Under the pieces are notes generated by a model. That model did not search any database. It was not told the DNA's origin and worked only from the letters and a program-made list of their open reading frames with translations. Of a DNA stretch of 64,000 nucleotides, positions 50,886-60,116 are shown piece by piece. The translations under genes and the position numbers were made by a program. Source of the DNA: CAVUNY01 sp963843535 (lineage in GTDB: Bacteria; Chloroflexota; Anaerolineae; Anaerolineales; Anaerolineaceae); the NCBI GenBank assembly GCA_963843535.1, contig CAWJKU010000004.1, forward strand, positions 186,001 through 250,000, written 5' to 3'. Positions within the stretch are counted from its first letter, which is position 1; the number at the start of each line of letters is the position of its first letter.

Positions 50886-52133
50886 TCATCTTACAGGAAA
50901 TTGAATCAAAAAGCTCGCGCCTTTTCCGAGATCGCTCTCGACCTGTATGGTGCCCCCATGCGCCTCGACGATTCCCTGGGCAATGGCAAGGCCCAGCCCG
51001 GCTCCACCGGTAGCCCGGCTGCGTGATTTCTCCTCCCGATAGAAACGCTCAAACACATGCGGGAGAGCATCCTTGGGGATGCCTTCGCCGGTGTCGCACA
51101 CTTCGACCCAAACGGCTCGGTCTTTGCGCCACGAGCGCATGCTGATCGCGCCGCCCGGAGGAGTATGACGGAGAGCGTTGCTCACCAGGTTTGAAAGCAC
51201 CCGCCCAACGCGCGGCGCATCCATCAGCACAGGGTCAACCCCGGGTTCGACCTCACCTGAAAGGGACACCTGCTGGCGGCGAGCCGGTTCAGTGAAGCTT
51301 TCAATGGTATCTGAAAGTAGATCTCCCAGCGAATTGGGCTGAAGATCCAGCTTTAACCCCCCCGCGTCGATTTGCGCCAGTTCAAACAGGTCATCGATGA
51401 GCTGCGATAAGGAGCGGATATCGCCCTGGGCGGTGTGCAGGTAACGCTGGACGGTTTGTGGATCCTCGACCAGTCCATCTGCCAGCGCCTCCAGAACGGC
51501 GCGCACCGAGGTCAGCGGGGTGCGCAGGTCATGCCCCACCCAGGCGATCAGGTCGCGCCGCAGGGCTTCTACTTCGCGCTGTTTTTGTTCGGCGGACTGC
51601 AGGCGAGCAGCCATATCATTAAATGCGGCAGCCAGGCTGGCCATTTCGTCGCGCCCGCGCACGGCTACCCGGGTATCCAATTCACCGCTTGCCACCTGTT
51701 CGGCGGCAAGACTGACCTCCCGGATGCGGTCGGTCAATCCTTCTGATAGGAAAAAGCCAACCGCCATCGCTATCCCGCTGGCGAAGACCAGCAGCACGAT
51801 TGCCAGCAGCAGGTCGTGCTGGCTGGCAAACATCATCTTTGCCGTGACATACACATTCAGAAAAACCAGCAATCCCGGCAGGGCGTAGGCCGCCAGCAGG
51901 GTGATCCGGAATCGCGGGGAGCGGTAGATCCAGCCCAGGCGGTAAGCCCCATACGCCGCCAGAAAAGATGCCAGCGTAGTTCCGCCCATCAACAGGAACA
52001 TCAGGCCGAAATCTGACACCGGCGGCATGAACAGCAGGTAAAACAGGCCCAGCGCCACGAAAAAAGGAAAGAGCACACTGGCGGCAAATCGCCAGAAGAT
52101 AGCCGAGGATGGTGATGGTTTGGATAGGTTCAT
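50886..52133 (-). CDS. Sensor histidine kinase
   Basis: A 415-residue membrane kinase with four predicted membrane segments in the first 130 residues and no sizeable extracytoplasmic loop. A HAMP domain (GLTDRIREVSLAAEQVASGELDTRV), HisKA with phospho-acceptor His in WVGHDLRTPLTSVRAVLE, and HATPase_c with N box LVSNALRHTPPGG, G1 CDTGEGIP and G2 GGAGLGLAIAQGIVEAHGG follow. The intramembrane architecture is typical of envelope-stress sensors. It overlaps the response regulator stop by 4 bp. Confidence 0.94.
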   Translation of the reverse strand: MNLSKPSPSSAIFWRFAASVLFPFFVALGLFYLLFMPPVSDFGLMFLLMGGTTLASFLAAYGAYRLGWIYRSPRFRITLLAAYALPGLLVFLNVYVTAKMMFASQHDLLLAIVLLVFASGIAMAVGFFLSEGLTDRIREVSLAAEQVASGELDTRVAVRGRDEMASLAAAFNDMAARLQSAEQKQREVEALRRDLIAWVGHDLRTPLTSVRAVLEALADGLVEDPQTVQRYLHTAQGDIRSLSQLIDDLFELAQIDAGGLKLDLQPNSLGDLLSDTIESFTEPARRQQVSLSGEVEPGVDPVLMDAPRVGRVLSNLVSNALRHTPPGGAISMRSWRKDRAVWVEVCDTGEGIPKDALPHVFERFYREEKSRSRATGGAGLGLAIAQGIVEAHGGTIQVESDLGKGASFLIQFPVR

Positions 52134-52819
52134 GGCTCAAATTTGTACCCGACACCCCAAACAGTGTGCAAGTAGCGCGGATTAGCCGGGTCGGGTTCTA
52201 TTTTTTCGCGCAAGCGGCGAATGTGTACGGTGACCGTGCCTGGATCGATATATTCCGCCTGACCCCACACTTTTTCAAGCAGCTGGTCGCGGCTGAATAC
52301 CTGGCGTGGATGGCGAGCCAATAAGACCAGCAAGTCAAATTCCTTTGCCGTCAATGATTTTTCTTCATTCCGAACGGTAACCAGATGAGTTTGGGGATCG
52401 ATATGCAGATCCGTGAAGCTCAAAGGTTTTTCAACCGTCTCGGCGCTGCCGGGCTCCGTGCGGCGCAGCACCGCCCGCACCCGGCTGACCAGCTCCTGGG
52501 GGCTGAACGGCTTGACGATATAATCGTCCGCGCCCATTTCCAACCCTGCGATGCGGTCTGATTCTTCCTTGCGCGAAGTCAGCAGAATCACCGGCGTGTC
52601 GCCGCGCGAGCGCAGCCAGCGCAGGATTTCCCAGCCGTCCGCGCCGGGCAGCATGATATCCAGCACCACCAGGCGCGGGAGCTGCTTTTCCATGAGCTCC
52701 AGCGCTGCGCGGCCATTCATTATGACGTTAACCACGTAACCTGCTCGCCGCAAGTACAAGCTGACCACTTCTCCCACACTCGGCTCATCCTCGACCACCA
52801 GGATCGAATTATCGTTCAA
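52130..52819 (-). CDS. OmpR/PhoB-family response regulator
   Basis: A 229-residue regulator. The receiver has acidic pair VEDEP, phospho-acceptor Asp in LVVLDIMLPGADGW, Thr/Ser of ILLTSRKEE and Lys of DDYIVKPF. The C-terminal winged helix is SLTAKEFDLLVLLARHPRQVFSRDQLLEKVWG...VTVHIRRLREKI...VWGVGYKFEP. The TTG at 52819 is chosen because AAGGAG lies 6 nt upstream. Cognate kinase is the overlapping downstream gene. Confidence 0.95.
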   Translation of the reverse strand: MNDNSILVVEDEPSVGEVVSLYLRRAGYVVNVIMNGRAALELMEKQLPRLVVLDIMLPGADGWEILRWLRSRGDTPVILLTSRKEESDRIAGLEMGADDYIVKPFSPQELVSRVRAVLRRTEPGSAETVEKPLSFTDLHIDPQTHLVTVRNEEKSLTAKEFDLLVLLARHPRQVFSRDQLLEKVWGQAEYIDPGTVTVHIRRLREKIEPDPANPRYLHTVWGVGYKFEP

Positions 52820-52880
52820 GGGGGGCTCCTTCCTCTCAAATTCACGGTTAATGGTAGCGAGATCAGAAGGAGAAGTCAAT

Positions 52881-53435
52881 CTATTCTGCTTTTTCAGCCA
52901 GCAGGGACTGGATGGCTCGTTCAGTAGTGTCATATGCACCTTCCCCGATATGGGTATAGCGCAGGTGGCCGCGTTTATCGATCAGATACATAGTTGGCCA
53001 ATAGAGGTTCTGATAGGCTCGCCAGGTTTCACCTTCATTATCCTGAGCCACCGGGAAAAGTATCCCGGCCCGCAGCACTGCGTCATTAAGATTGGCCAGG
53101 TCACGCTCATAGCTGAATTCGGGGTAATGGTTTCCGATGATCACCAATCCCTGGTCCGCATAGCGCGAATGCCATTCTGTAACGGTGGGCAGGGTATTCT
53201 GGCAGTTAATGCATCCAAAGGTCCACATTTCCAGCAGCACCACGCTGCCGCGTAAATCCGCCAGGCGCAAGGGCTGCGCGCTGTTAATCCAGACTTCGTT
53301 GGTCAGCTCAGGAGCCAGGCCAAGGTCAGGCAAACCAGAGGCTGGTTTTTGAACCTGTCCGGCTTGAGCCGGTCTGCCGGCGCAGGCTGATAGCAGCAAG
53401 GTAACAAGTATGAAAAGTATATAAACACGCGGCAT
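52881..53435 (-). CDS. Thioredoxin-like lipoprotein (TlpA/redoxin type)
   Basis: A 184-residue lipoprotein: signal peptide with lipobox LLSAC (Cys18), then a TlpA-like fold with active site CINC at 75-78 (WTFGCINCQNTLPTVTEWHSRY) and cis-Pro region LYWPTMYLIDKRGHLRYTHIGEG. This resembles the C-terminal domain of DipZ and similar extracytoplasmic redoxins. It lies between the two-component system and a divergent TlpA-CcdA pair. Confidence 0.88.
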   Translation of the reverse strand: MPRVYILFILVTLLLSACAGRPAQAGQVQKPASGLPDLGLAPELTNEVWINSAQPLRLADLRGSVVLLEMWTFGCINCQNTLPTVTEWHSRYADQGLVIIGNHYPEFSYERDLANLNDAVLRAGILFPVAQDNEGETWRAYQNLYWPTMYLIDKRGHLRYTHIGEGAYDTTERAIQSLLAEKAE

Positions 53436-53627
53436 GAGTCTCTCCTTTCTGAATTCATCATATCCTGTTGGGCTTAATTGCAGGCGACGAGAATCTTACA
53501 AATATATTAATTATTAGGCTTCGTTGTTTCGAATGCTGTAATGCTTAGATAAAGGCTTTGTAACCCAAATCGGGAAAGATTAATCCATGTAAACCACATT
53601 ATTTTTAAGAAAAGGAGTTTCTTTCAA

Positions 53628-54383
53628 ATGTCTGTAAAAACATTGGCGATCACAGTTCTTCTGTTATTATGCATTGTGGCAGCGGCTTGCGCCCCAGCGG
53701 GTTCAATGACAGATTCTAAGCCCACTCAGATTATGGCTGCTCAAACACCTGAAATGATGGACGTAAAACCGACGGATGCCATGATGGACGTAAAACCGAC
53801 GGATGCCATGATGGAACCAAAGCCGACGGATGCCATGATGGACCCAAAGCCCACGGATGCCATGATGGAACCAAAACCCACGGAAAGCAGCATGGGCATG
53901 CCGTCCACAGGTAAGGTCCAGAAAATGGACGCAAACCCAGCCTGGTTTAAAATGGCTTTGACCGACGTGCGCACCGGAGAGAATTTCACCGTCGCCGGCT
54001 TCGCGGGTAAGGTGATCCTGCTTGAGAATATGGCAGCCTGGTGTCCTAACTGCCTGGCGCAGCAGAACCAGATTAAGGCGATGCTCCAGCAAATGGGTAT
54101 GGTGGATGACCTGGTTGTGGTTGGGTTGGGCGTTGATTTAAACGAGGATGCCGCATTATTGAAAACTTACGCGGATAAAAACGGGTTCGATTGGAAATAT
54201 GCTGTGGCAACACCAGCGGTGGCGAAGGAAATCAGCACCTTGTACGGTGCGCAGTTCTTGAATCCCACGCCTACCCCGTTGATCATTATCGACCGCAGCG
54301 GGAATGTATTCTTGCAAGAATTTGGGGTAAAGTCCGCAGAAACGCTTCAAAAAATCATCGCGCCGCATCTGGCGATGAAATAG
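53628..54383 (+). CDS. TlpA-like thioredoxin lipoprotein with Met-rich nonapeptide repeats
   Basis: A 251-residue protein: lipobox VAAAC (Cys21), a linker of five 9-residue repeats (MMDVKPTDA type, about residues 43-87), then a thioredoxin/redoxin domain with active site CPNC at 139-142 (AAWCPNCLAQQNQIKAML) and cis-Pro in NPTPTPLIIIDRSG. It is probably surface-anchored and receives electrons from the CcdA encoded 9 bp downstream. The paired methionines and acidic residues of the repeats could bind copper (inference only). Confidence 0.88.
   Translation: MSVKTLAITVLLLLCIVAAACAPAGSMTDSKPTQIMAAQTPEMMDVKPTDAMMDVKPTDAMMEPKPTDAMMDPKPTDAMMEPKPTESSMGMPSTGKVQKMDANPAWFKMALTDVRTGENFTVAGFAGKVILLENMAAWCPNCLAQQNQIKAMLQQMGMVDDLVVVGLGVDLNEDAALLKTYADKNGFDWKYAVATPAVAKEISTLYGAQFLNPTPTPLIIIDRSGNVFLQEFGVKSAETLQKIIAPHLAMK
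53754..53888 (+). repeat. Five tandem 27-bp coding repeats
   Basis: Units at 53754, 53781, 53808, 53835 and 53862, each 27 bp, encode MMDVKPTDA, MMDVKPTDA, MMEPKPTDA, MMDPKPTDA and MMEPKPTES. The first two are nearly identical at DNA level; such arrays change copy number easily by slippage. Confidence 0.9.
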
Positions 54384-54392
54384 GGATGATGA

Positions 54393-55067
54393 ATGGAGAC
54401 AGCCCTGACCTCCTTAACGATTGGCCTGCTGGCGACCATCAGCCCGTGCGTCTTCCCGCTTTATCCTGGTTATCTGGCGTATCTGAGCGGCGGGCAGGAG
54501 AAACTGGCAGCATCGAAAGGTCGTTATTGGCTGGGTTTCTTTGTGCTGGCAGGTGTTCTGACCATGATGCTTGTCCTGGGTGTTGTGATTGCACTGCTTT
54601 CGATCTCGGTGGGGAGGGCGTTGGCAGTGGCAATCCCCCTGGCGGATGCAGTGATCATTCTGCTGGGCGGCCTGCTGATTGCCGGGATAAACCCGTTCAC
54701 TCGGCTGCCACAGATACAGGTCCCGGTGCTGTCTCATCCATTTGCCAGTGCCTTCGTGTACGGATTGTTGTACGGGCCGATCACTTTGCCGTGCTCGGGT
54801 CCGCTGGTTGTGAGCATTTTTGCGCTCTCGTTTTCCACTGGTGAATTCCTCAGCCAATTAGCCATATTTCTCTGGTTTGGCCTGGGGTTTGGGCTGCCGC
54901 TGTTGGTGCTATCTTTCCTGGCTGGCACAGCACAGCGCGGAATCACGCGCTTGTTTGCCAGCCACGGGCGCCTGGTGAATGGGATAGGCGGTCTACTCCT
55001 GGTGGGGATTGGGGTTTACGACCTTTTAGTCAACTGGGAGATGATCCGGCTTTTTTGGGGTATCTGA
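54393..55067 (+). CDS. CcdA-like transmembrane thiol-electron carrier
   Basis: A 224-residue six-helix CcdA/DsbD-beta-type protein with the paired redox cysteines Cys19 (TISPCVFPLYPGYLAYLSG) and Cys134 (ITLPCSGPLVVSIF). It moves electrons from cytoplasmic thioredoxin to extracytoplasmic thioredoxin-like proteins, here probably the TlpA lipoprotein encoded just upstream. Confidence 0.92.
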   Translation: METALTSLTIGLLATISPCVFPLYPGYLAYLSGGQEKLAASKGRYWLGFFVLAGVLTMMLVLGVVIALLSISVGRALAVAIPLADAVIILLGGLLIAGINPFTRLPQIQVPVLSHPFASAFVYGLLYGPITLPCSGPLVVSIFALSFSTGEFLSQLAIFLWFGLGFGLPLLVLSFLAGTAQRGITRLFASHGRLVNGIGGLLLVGIGVYDLLVNWEMIRLFWGI

Positions 55068-55087
55068 TATAGCGGTGAGGGGGGATA

Positions 55088-55133
55088 TTACGAGGGTATT
55101 TTCTCGCCAGAGGCGGGCAAAATACCCTCGTAA
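55088..55133. repeat. T-first/A-last palindrome (element P5)
   Basis: Outer 15 bp TTACGAGGGTATTTT pairs perfectly with the 3' arm ending 55133; the inner CTCGCC/GGCGGG part is imperfect. T4 is 5' and A4 is 3'. Located 21 bp after the CcdA gene. Confidence 0.6.
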
Positions 55134-55142
55134 ACTTTTTCA

Positions 55143-55166
55143 CCCCTCCCCGATTTTAGGGAGGGG
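55143..55166. repeat. C-rich palindromic intergenic repeat
   Basis: CCCCTCCC and GGGAGGGG with an 8-nt loop, continued by CTGGGGTGGG, like the element at 25893. It lies in the 312-bp region 55068-55379, which otherwise holds element P5, TATAAT at 55282-55287 and about 90 nt of leader; no gene is seen there. Confidence 0.6.
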
Positions 55167-55379
55167 CTGGGGTGGGATAAATGAGTATGGTCAATATCGA
55201 ATATGAACAATCGATTTATCCTGTTTGATCTGTTAACGAATCTGCAAAGCTAATGCAATTTGTGTGGAGGTCGGACGACTTTATAATAAGCTATAAGCTG
55301 TATTGGTTCGGAAAGTGCAACATCCACGACAGTTGGGAAAACAATCACCTCGACGTAAAGGATCGATAAAGAGATCCAG

Positions 55380-57668
55380 ATGGCAGAAGCAAAAATATTA
55401 ATTGTCGAAGACGATGGAATCATCGGCCGTCATATCCAGAAAAGCCTGGAACGGCTGGGATATGAGGTGGTTGGCGTTTTCCTGTCTGGGGAAGAAGCGG
55501 TCGAAAAGACTGCCCATCTTAACCCAGACCTGGTTTTGATGGACATCTCACTGGCAGGAAAAATCGATGGGGTGCAAGCCGCAGAGATGATCCGCCGCCA
55601 GGTGAACCTGCCCATCATTTTTCTGACCGCTTTTGCCGATCCGCAAACGCTGCAACGCGCCAAAGTTACCGATCCCTTTGGGTACCTGTTAAAACCGTTC
55701 GACGAAAAAATTTTACGGATCACGATTGAGATCGCGATCTATAAACACCGCATGGAGCGCAGGCTGGTCGAGAGTGAAGAAATGCTGCGCACCCTGGTCG
55801 TAAACCAGGGAGAAGGAGTGGCAATCGTCGATCCTGGCGGTCAGATCATTTTCTGCAACCCGGCTTTGGATATGATTCTGGGCTTACAACCTGGCGAAGC
55901 AGTGGGGATGAATATTCGCAGCTTTACGGATGAAATTCAATTTCCACGGATCGTAGCAGAGATTGATAAAATCCAGACGGGTATCAGAAGCATTTCCGAA
56001 ATGGAAATCATTCGCCTGACTGGCGAGCGGCGCATCGTTTCGATAAACGCCTCCCCCTGGATCGATAAGAACGGAAATTTCACCGGTTCTTTTGTCATTG
56101 CGAATGATGTAACCGAGCAAAAACTTATCGCAGCCAACGAGAAACGGTCGCGCGCGTTGGCTGAGGCTTTGCGAGATACAGCAGCCGCTCTAAACAGCAC
56201 GCTGGATATCGATGAAGTTTTATATCTGGTGTTGAAATATGTGGGGCGAGTGGTTCCGAATGAAAGTGCCGATATTATGATCTTCGAGGGGGATACAGGC
56301 CGGATATTTTCCCATGGCAAGGATGATCGAGTTTGCACTGATCCATTCTGGACGGATGAAGAAGTAAACTGGAAGGATTACGAGGTTTTTCGCCGGTTAG
56401 TGGATACGGGCCATCCTGTTGTCATTTCCCAAATCGATTCAACGCAATCGTATAGTCCAAAAGAGTGGAAGGACAGCATTCAATCTTACGTTGGAGCGCC
56501 ATTGGGCGTCAAGGACCGCGTCTTTGGCTGCATTAACCTGGGAAGCTCAATCCCCGGCTTTTATAACGAACAACACGCCAGCCAGCTTGAGGCATTTGCT
56601 TTCCAGGCAGCCCTGGCGATTGACAACGCGCGGCTTTTCATGGAGACGCGCAAACGGGCTAATTTCCTATCGATGCTTAATGAAATTACCAGCCTGGCGA
56701 TTAATGCAGTTGATGAAAGCCAGACGATTGTGTCGGTAGTAGAGAAAATGAGCCAGCTGTTTAATTCTGACGGCGCCTTTATTACTACCTGGGACCCGGA
56801 TCTGCAGCTGACCATTCCCGCTGCTGCTTATGGGTATACCAGTGAAACATATACCAGCCTTACCAGTAAACCTGGCGAGCTGACCCTGACGGCATCCGTG
56901 CTGCGCGTTGGGCATCCTTTGGCGGTTGAGGATGTGTGTCACACTCCCTATATTGATAGTGAATTGGCCAGGACATTCCCCATGCGATCGATCATGGGGC
57001 TGCCTTTGATCGCGGACGGTAATCCATTGGGGGCGGTGATCATTGGGTTTAAAGAGCGCCACAAATTTACTAAGGAAGAAATTGAAAACGGCCAGCAAGT
57101 TTCCAGCCAGGTAGCCCTGGCTGTTTCAAAAGCCCGCCTGTATTCCCAGGTTCAGCGAATGTCGATCACAGATGAACTGACTGGTTTCTATAACCGGCGT
57201 GGTATTTTTGAATTGGGTCGATTGATGTTAAATAAAGCCAAACAAAACCAGCAAAACCTGGCGCTGATCTGGATGGATATTGACCATTTTAAGAGCGTAA
57301 ACGACGCCTATGGGCATCATATCGGCGACCAGGTCGTGGCAGGTATGGCAGAAATATGCCGGGGCAGTATGCGTGAGCAAGATATCATCGGCCGCTATGG
57401 GGGCGAGGGTGGAGACGAGCTGATCGTTCTGCTGCCGCAAACGGATATGCAAGCAGCCCGGCTCGTCGCAGAACGCTTACGCCAAAAAATATCCAGCCAG
57501 CCGATCATGACTGAAAAAGGCCCAATCGCGGTCACGGTCAGTTTGGGTATTTCCAATTTATCGGGCCAGGTAACAGACCTGGCGGGGTTGCTCAATCGCG
57601 CGGATCAAGCCATGTATGTCGCGAAATCATCTGGGAGGAATTGCGTGGTTATGGCCGAGGAAGTATGA
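55380..57668 (+). CDS. Response-regulator diguanylate cyclase (REC-PAS-GAF-GAF-GGDEF)
   Basis: A 762-residue signalling protein. A receiver domain (about 1-125; ILIVEDD, phospho-acceptor Asp in LVLMDISLAG, KPF) is followed by PAS (about 133-250), GAF (about 270-425), a second GAF (about 440-590) and GGDEF (594-760; SITDELTGFYNRRG). The signature reads RYGGEGGDELIVLLP at 672-686, three residues longer than RYGGDEF-type and ending in L. It should make cyclic di-GMP if the lengthened loop tolerates catalysis. The next gene, a kinase, overlaps by 4 bp and may phosphorylate it. Confidence 0.92.
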   Translation: MAEAKILIVEDDGIIGRHIQKSLERLGYEVVGVFLSGEEAVEKTAHLNPDLVLMDISLAGKIDGVQAAEMIRRQVNLPIIFLTAFADPQTLQRAKVTDPFGYLLKPFDEKILRITIEIAIYKHRMERRLVESEEMLRTLVVNQGEGVAIVDPGGQIIFCNPALDMILGLQPGEAVGMNIRSFTDEIQFPRIVAEIDKIQTGIRSISEMEIIRLTGERRIVSINASPWIDKNGNFTGSFVIANDVTEQKLIAANEKRSRALAEALRDTAAALNSTLDIDEVLYLVLKYVGRVVPNESADIMIFEGDTGRIFSHGKDDRVCTDPFWTDEEVNWKDYEVFRRLVDTGHPVVISQIDSTQSYSPKEWKDSIQSYVGAPLGVKDRVFGCINLGSSIPGFYNEQHASQLEAFAFQAALAIDNARLFMETRKRANFLSMLNEITSLAINAVDESQTIVSVVEKMSQLFNSDGAFITTWDPDLQLTIPAAAYGYTSETYTSLTSKPGELTLTASVLRVGHPLAVEDVCHTPYIDSELARTFPMRSIMGLPLIADGNPLGAVIIGFKERHKFTKEEIENGQQVSSQVALAVSKARLYSQVQRMSITDELTGFYNRRGIFELGRLMLNKAKQNQQNLALIWMDIDHFKSVNDAYGHHIGDQVVAGMAEICRGSMREQDIIGRYGGEGGDELIVLLPQTDMQAARLVAERLRQKISSQPIMTEKGPIAVTVSLGISNLSGQVTDLAGLLNRADQAMYVAKSSGRNCVVMAEEV

Positions 57669-60100
57669 GCCAATCCTTTTCTAAGTGGTGGTCTGGCCAA
57701 AATGATCATTCGTTATCTGATAGGCGGCGCCAACGGCAAAGCCTTTTCTTGTCTTTTTTTCTGTTCTTGATATTTTCTATTCTGGCCATTTTGTGCCTGA
57801 TTGATATTTCAAATGCGATTAACGTTCACAACCCGGACATGTGGGAATTTATAGGGCAAGACTTCCTTTTGCTCCTGGGGATTCTGCTGCTCTATCTGCT
57901 CAACCGGCATGGCTATACCTACCAGGCGGCGTATGGTTTTATAGCGATTTGCTTGATTGCGGTTTCGTGGTCGCTGGATCCCGCTTTACTTCCCTATTCG
58001 CTGCTTTTTTTTCCTGTGCCAATTATGGCTGCCAGCTTTATTATCCACCCAAGAGCATCACCGATCGTCGGTGTGCTGGGCGTTTTGATTTACCTGGGTA
58101 CTCCATCAAGTTACAAGGTGATCTCCTCCGGCTCGATTATTATTTTTTTGATGATCACCGTCGTAGTTGCGGCTGCCGCATGGTTTTTTTCCGACCGGCT
58201 CGAGCGGGCTTTGCAGGAATCTGCGCAATCGGAACAAAAATATATCGCCCTATTGGAAAAAAGCCCGTTTTGTGTCTACCTGGCAGAAGGCAGCCAGGCA
58301 GGTCGCTGGATATATCTCAATGAGCGTTTTCGAGATTTGTTGGGTATATCTGTCAGCGAATGGGTCGGACAGACCGGGTATTGGCTCCGCCGGGTTCATC
58401 CTGATGACCACCAGCGGGTTCTAACCCTGATATCACAGACCTTAATTTTTGGACAGCCTTTTCATGCGGAATACCGCATGCTGCACCAGTCTGGAAAAGT
58501 GGTCTGGGTGAGTGATGATGCGATCCCGGCGCGCATTGAGGACCAACCCGAGCGTGTTCAGGGGCTAATTGTAGATATCACCGACCGCAAACACGCTGAG
58601 CAAATTCAAGCCGCGACCTACCGCATATCTCAAGCCGCCTTCTCGACTGGTGAGCTGGAGGATTTGTACCGAAAAATTCATGACATCCTGGGCGAATTGA
58701 TGCATGTGGAGAACTTTTTTATTGCCCTGTATGATCCTGAAACGGATATGCTGAACTTCCCTTATTTTGTAGACCAATACGATGAACCGCCAGAACCGGT
58801 AGTCGCCCGCCACGGATTGACTGAATATGTGCTGCGAACTTCAAAGGCCATATTTGCCACGCAGGAAAAGTGTAATGAGCTGGTCGCCCAGGGCGAAATA
58901 TCCGATGTGGGCACGCCTTCTGTGGATTGGTTGGGCGTGCCGTTGATCCTTAACAACCGGGCGTTGGGGGTCATGGTGGTGCAGAGTTATACCGAGGGTA
59001 TCCGTTTCACCAATGCAGAAATGGAAATACTCCTATTTGTTTCCACCCAGGTGGCCATGGTAATCGATCGAAAACGGGCGGAAGCCGAATTATTGGAATT
59101 GAGCCAGTTGAATTCAGAAGTAATTTCGGGAGTCAATACCGGGATCATTGTGTATGACCGCGAGGGCAGGCACCTGTTATGGAATCACTACATGGAGGAA
59201 ATGACAGGGTTGCCACCGGAATTGGTGGTAGGCCGATTCGCTGAGGATATTTTCCCATTGTTCCGCCGCGCAAATCTTAGCCAGGTTCTCCAGCAGGCGA
59301 TGACCGGCGAAATCGTGGCCATCCCGGATATGGAATATGCAGTGTCGGTCACCGGAAAAGAGGGCTGGTTAGGCGGTTACTGCGGGCCGCACCGCAACGC
59401 GAAAGGGGAGATGATTGGAGCAATTGGGGTTATCAATGACATCTCTGAGCGAAAAAAAGCGGATAGCGCGCTGCGTTCGGCGTTAATTGAAAAAGAAGTC
59501 CTGCTGCGTGAAATTCACCATCGAGTGAAAAACAATTTGCAGGTGATGTCGAGCTTGATGAGCCTCCAGGCAGACAGCGCGGACGACGAAAAGGTTCAAC
59601 AGGCATTTCGCGAAATGCAGACGCGGGTAGGCACGATGGCGTTGATCCATGAAGAACTGTACCAGGCGAAGGATCTGTCGCGGGTCAACCTGGCTGAATA
59701 TTTCGGTAAACTGGCTGCCAGTTTAAGTCAGAGTTTTCTCATTAATCCAAGAGTGGCGCTGGAAGTGGATGTGGAAGAAGCCTTTCTAGGGATAGATACC
59801 GCCATTCCCTGCGGGTTGATCGTGAATGAATTGGTGACCAACGCGTTAAAATATGCATTTCCGGATAACCGGCCCGGTGAGGTGCTGATCAGGCTGCGTT
59901 CGAATGCCGATGGCGTTTACAGCCTGACCGTGAAAGATAATGGGATTGGTTTGCCGCCAGGTTTGGATGTTCATCAGACCGAGACGTTAGGGATGCAGTT
60001 GATCACGATCCTGGCGGCCCAATTGGGCAGCGTGCTGGAAATCGAAGTGAACGGCGGGACAAGTTTTCATCTGCAATTCTATGAAAAGTGGAAAGGGTAA
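57665..60100 (+). CDS. HisKA_2-type sensor histidine kinase (MASE-like TM, PAS, GAF, PAS)
   Basis: An 811-residue kinase beginning with ATG overlapping the upstream stop (ATGA). Six hydrophobic segments (about 25-175) are followed by PAS (about 195-315), GAF (about 330-480), PAS (about 490-610) and a HisKA_2 domain (LREIHHRVKNNLQVMSSLMSLQ with the HHRVKNNL phospho-acceptor site) plus HATPase_c (NELVTNALKYAFP, VKDNGIGLPPGL). This type often controls response regulators without DNA-binding domains, consistent with the linked REC-GGDEF protein. Confidence 0.92.
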   Translation: MSQSFSKWWSGQNDHSLSDRRRQRQSLFLSFFLFLIFSILAILCLIDISNAINVHNPDMWEFIGQDFLLLLGILLLYLLNRHGYTYQAAYGFIAICLIAVSWSLDPALLPYSLLFFPVPIMAASFIIHPRASPIVGVLGVLIYLGTPSSYKVISSGSIIIFLMITVVVAAAAWFFSDRLERALQESAQSEQKYIALLEKSPFCVYLAEGSQAGRWIYLNERFRDLLGISVSEWVGQTGYWLRRVHPDDHQRVLTLISQTLIFGQPFHAEYRMLHQSGKVVWVSDDAIPARIEDQPERVQGLIVDITDRKHAEQIQAATYRISQAAFSTGELEDLYRKIHDILGELMHVENFFIALYDPETDMLNFPYFVDQYDEPPEPVVARHGLTEYVLRTSKAIFATQEKCNELVAQGEISDVGTPSVDWLGVPLILNNRALGVMVVQSYTEGIRFTNAEMEILLFVSTQVAMVIDRKRAEAELLELSQLNSEVISGVNTGIIVYDREGRHLLWNHYMEEMTGLPPELVVGRFAEDIFPLFRRANLSQVLQQAMTGEIVAIPDMEYAVSVTGKEGWLGGYCGPHRNAKGEMIGAIGVINDISERKKADSALRSALIEKEVLLREIHHRVKNNLQVMSSLMSLQADSADDEKVQQAFREMQTRVGTMALIHEELYQAKDLSRVNLAEYFGKLAASLSQSFLINPRVALEVDVEEAFLGIDTAIPCGLIVNELVTNALKYAFPDNRPGEVLIRLRSNADGVYSLTVKDNGIGLPPGLDVHQTETLGMQLITILAAQLGSVLEIEVNGGTSFHLQFYEKWKG

Positions 60101-60116
60101 CCGGCGGATTTGCGGG

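Noticed and set aside
53754..53888. CRISPR-like array
   Set aside because: The 27-bp units are contiguous without spacers and encode an in-frame nonapeptide repeat of a lipoprotein.
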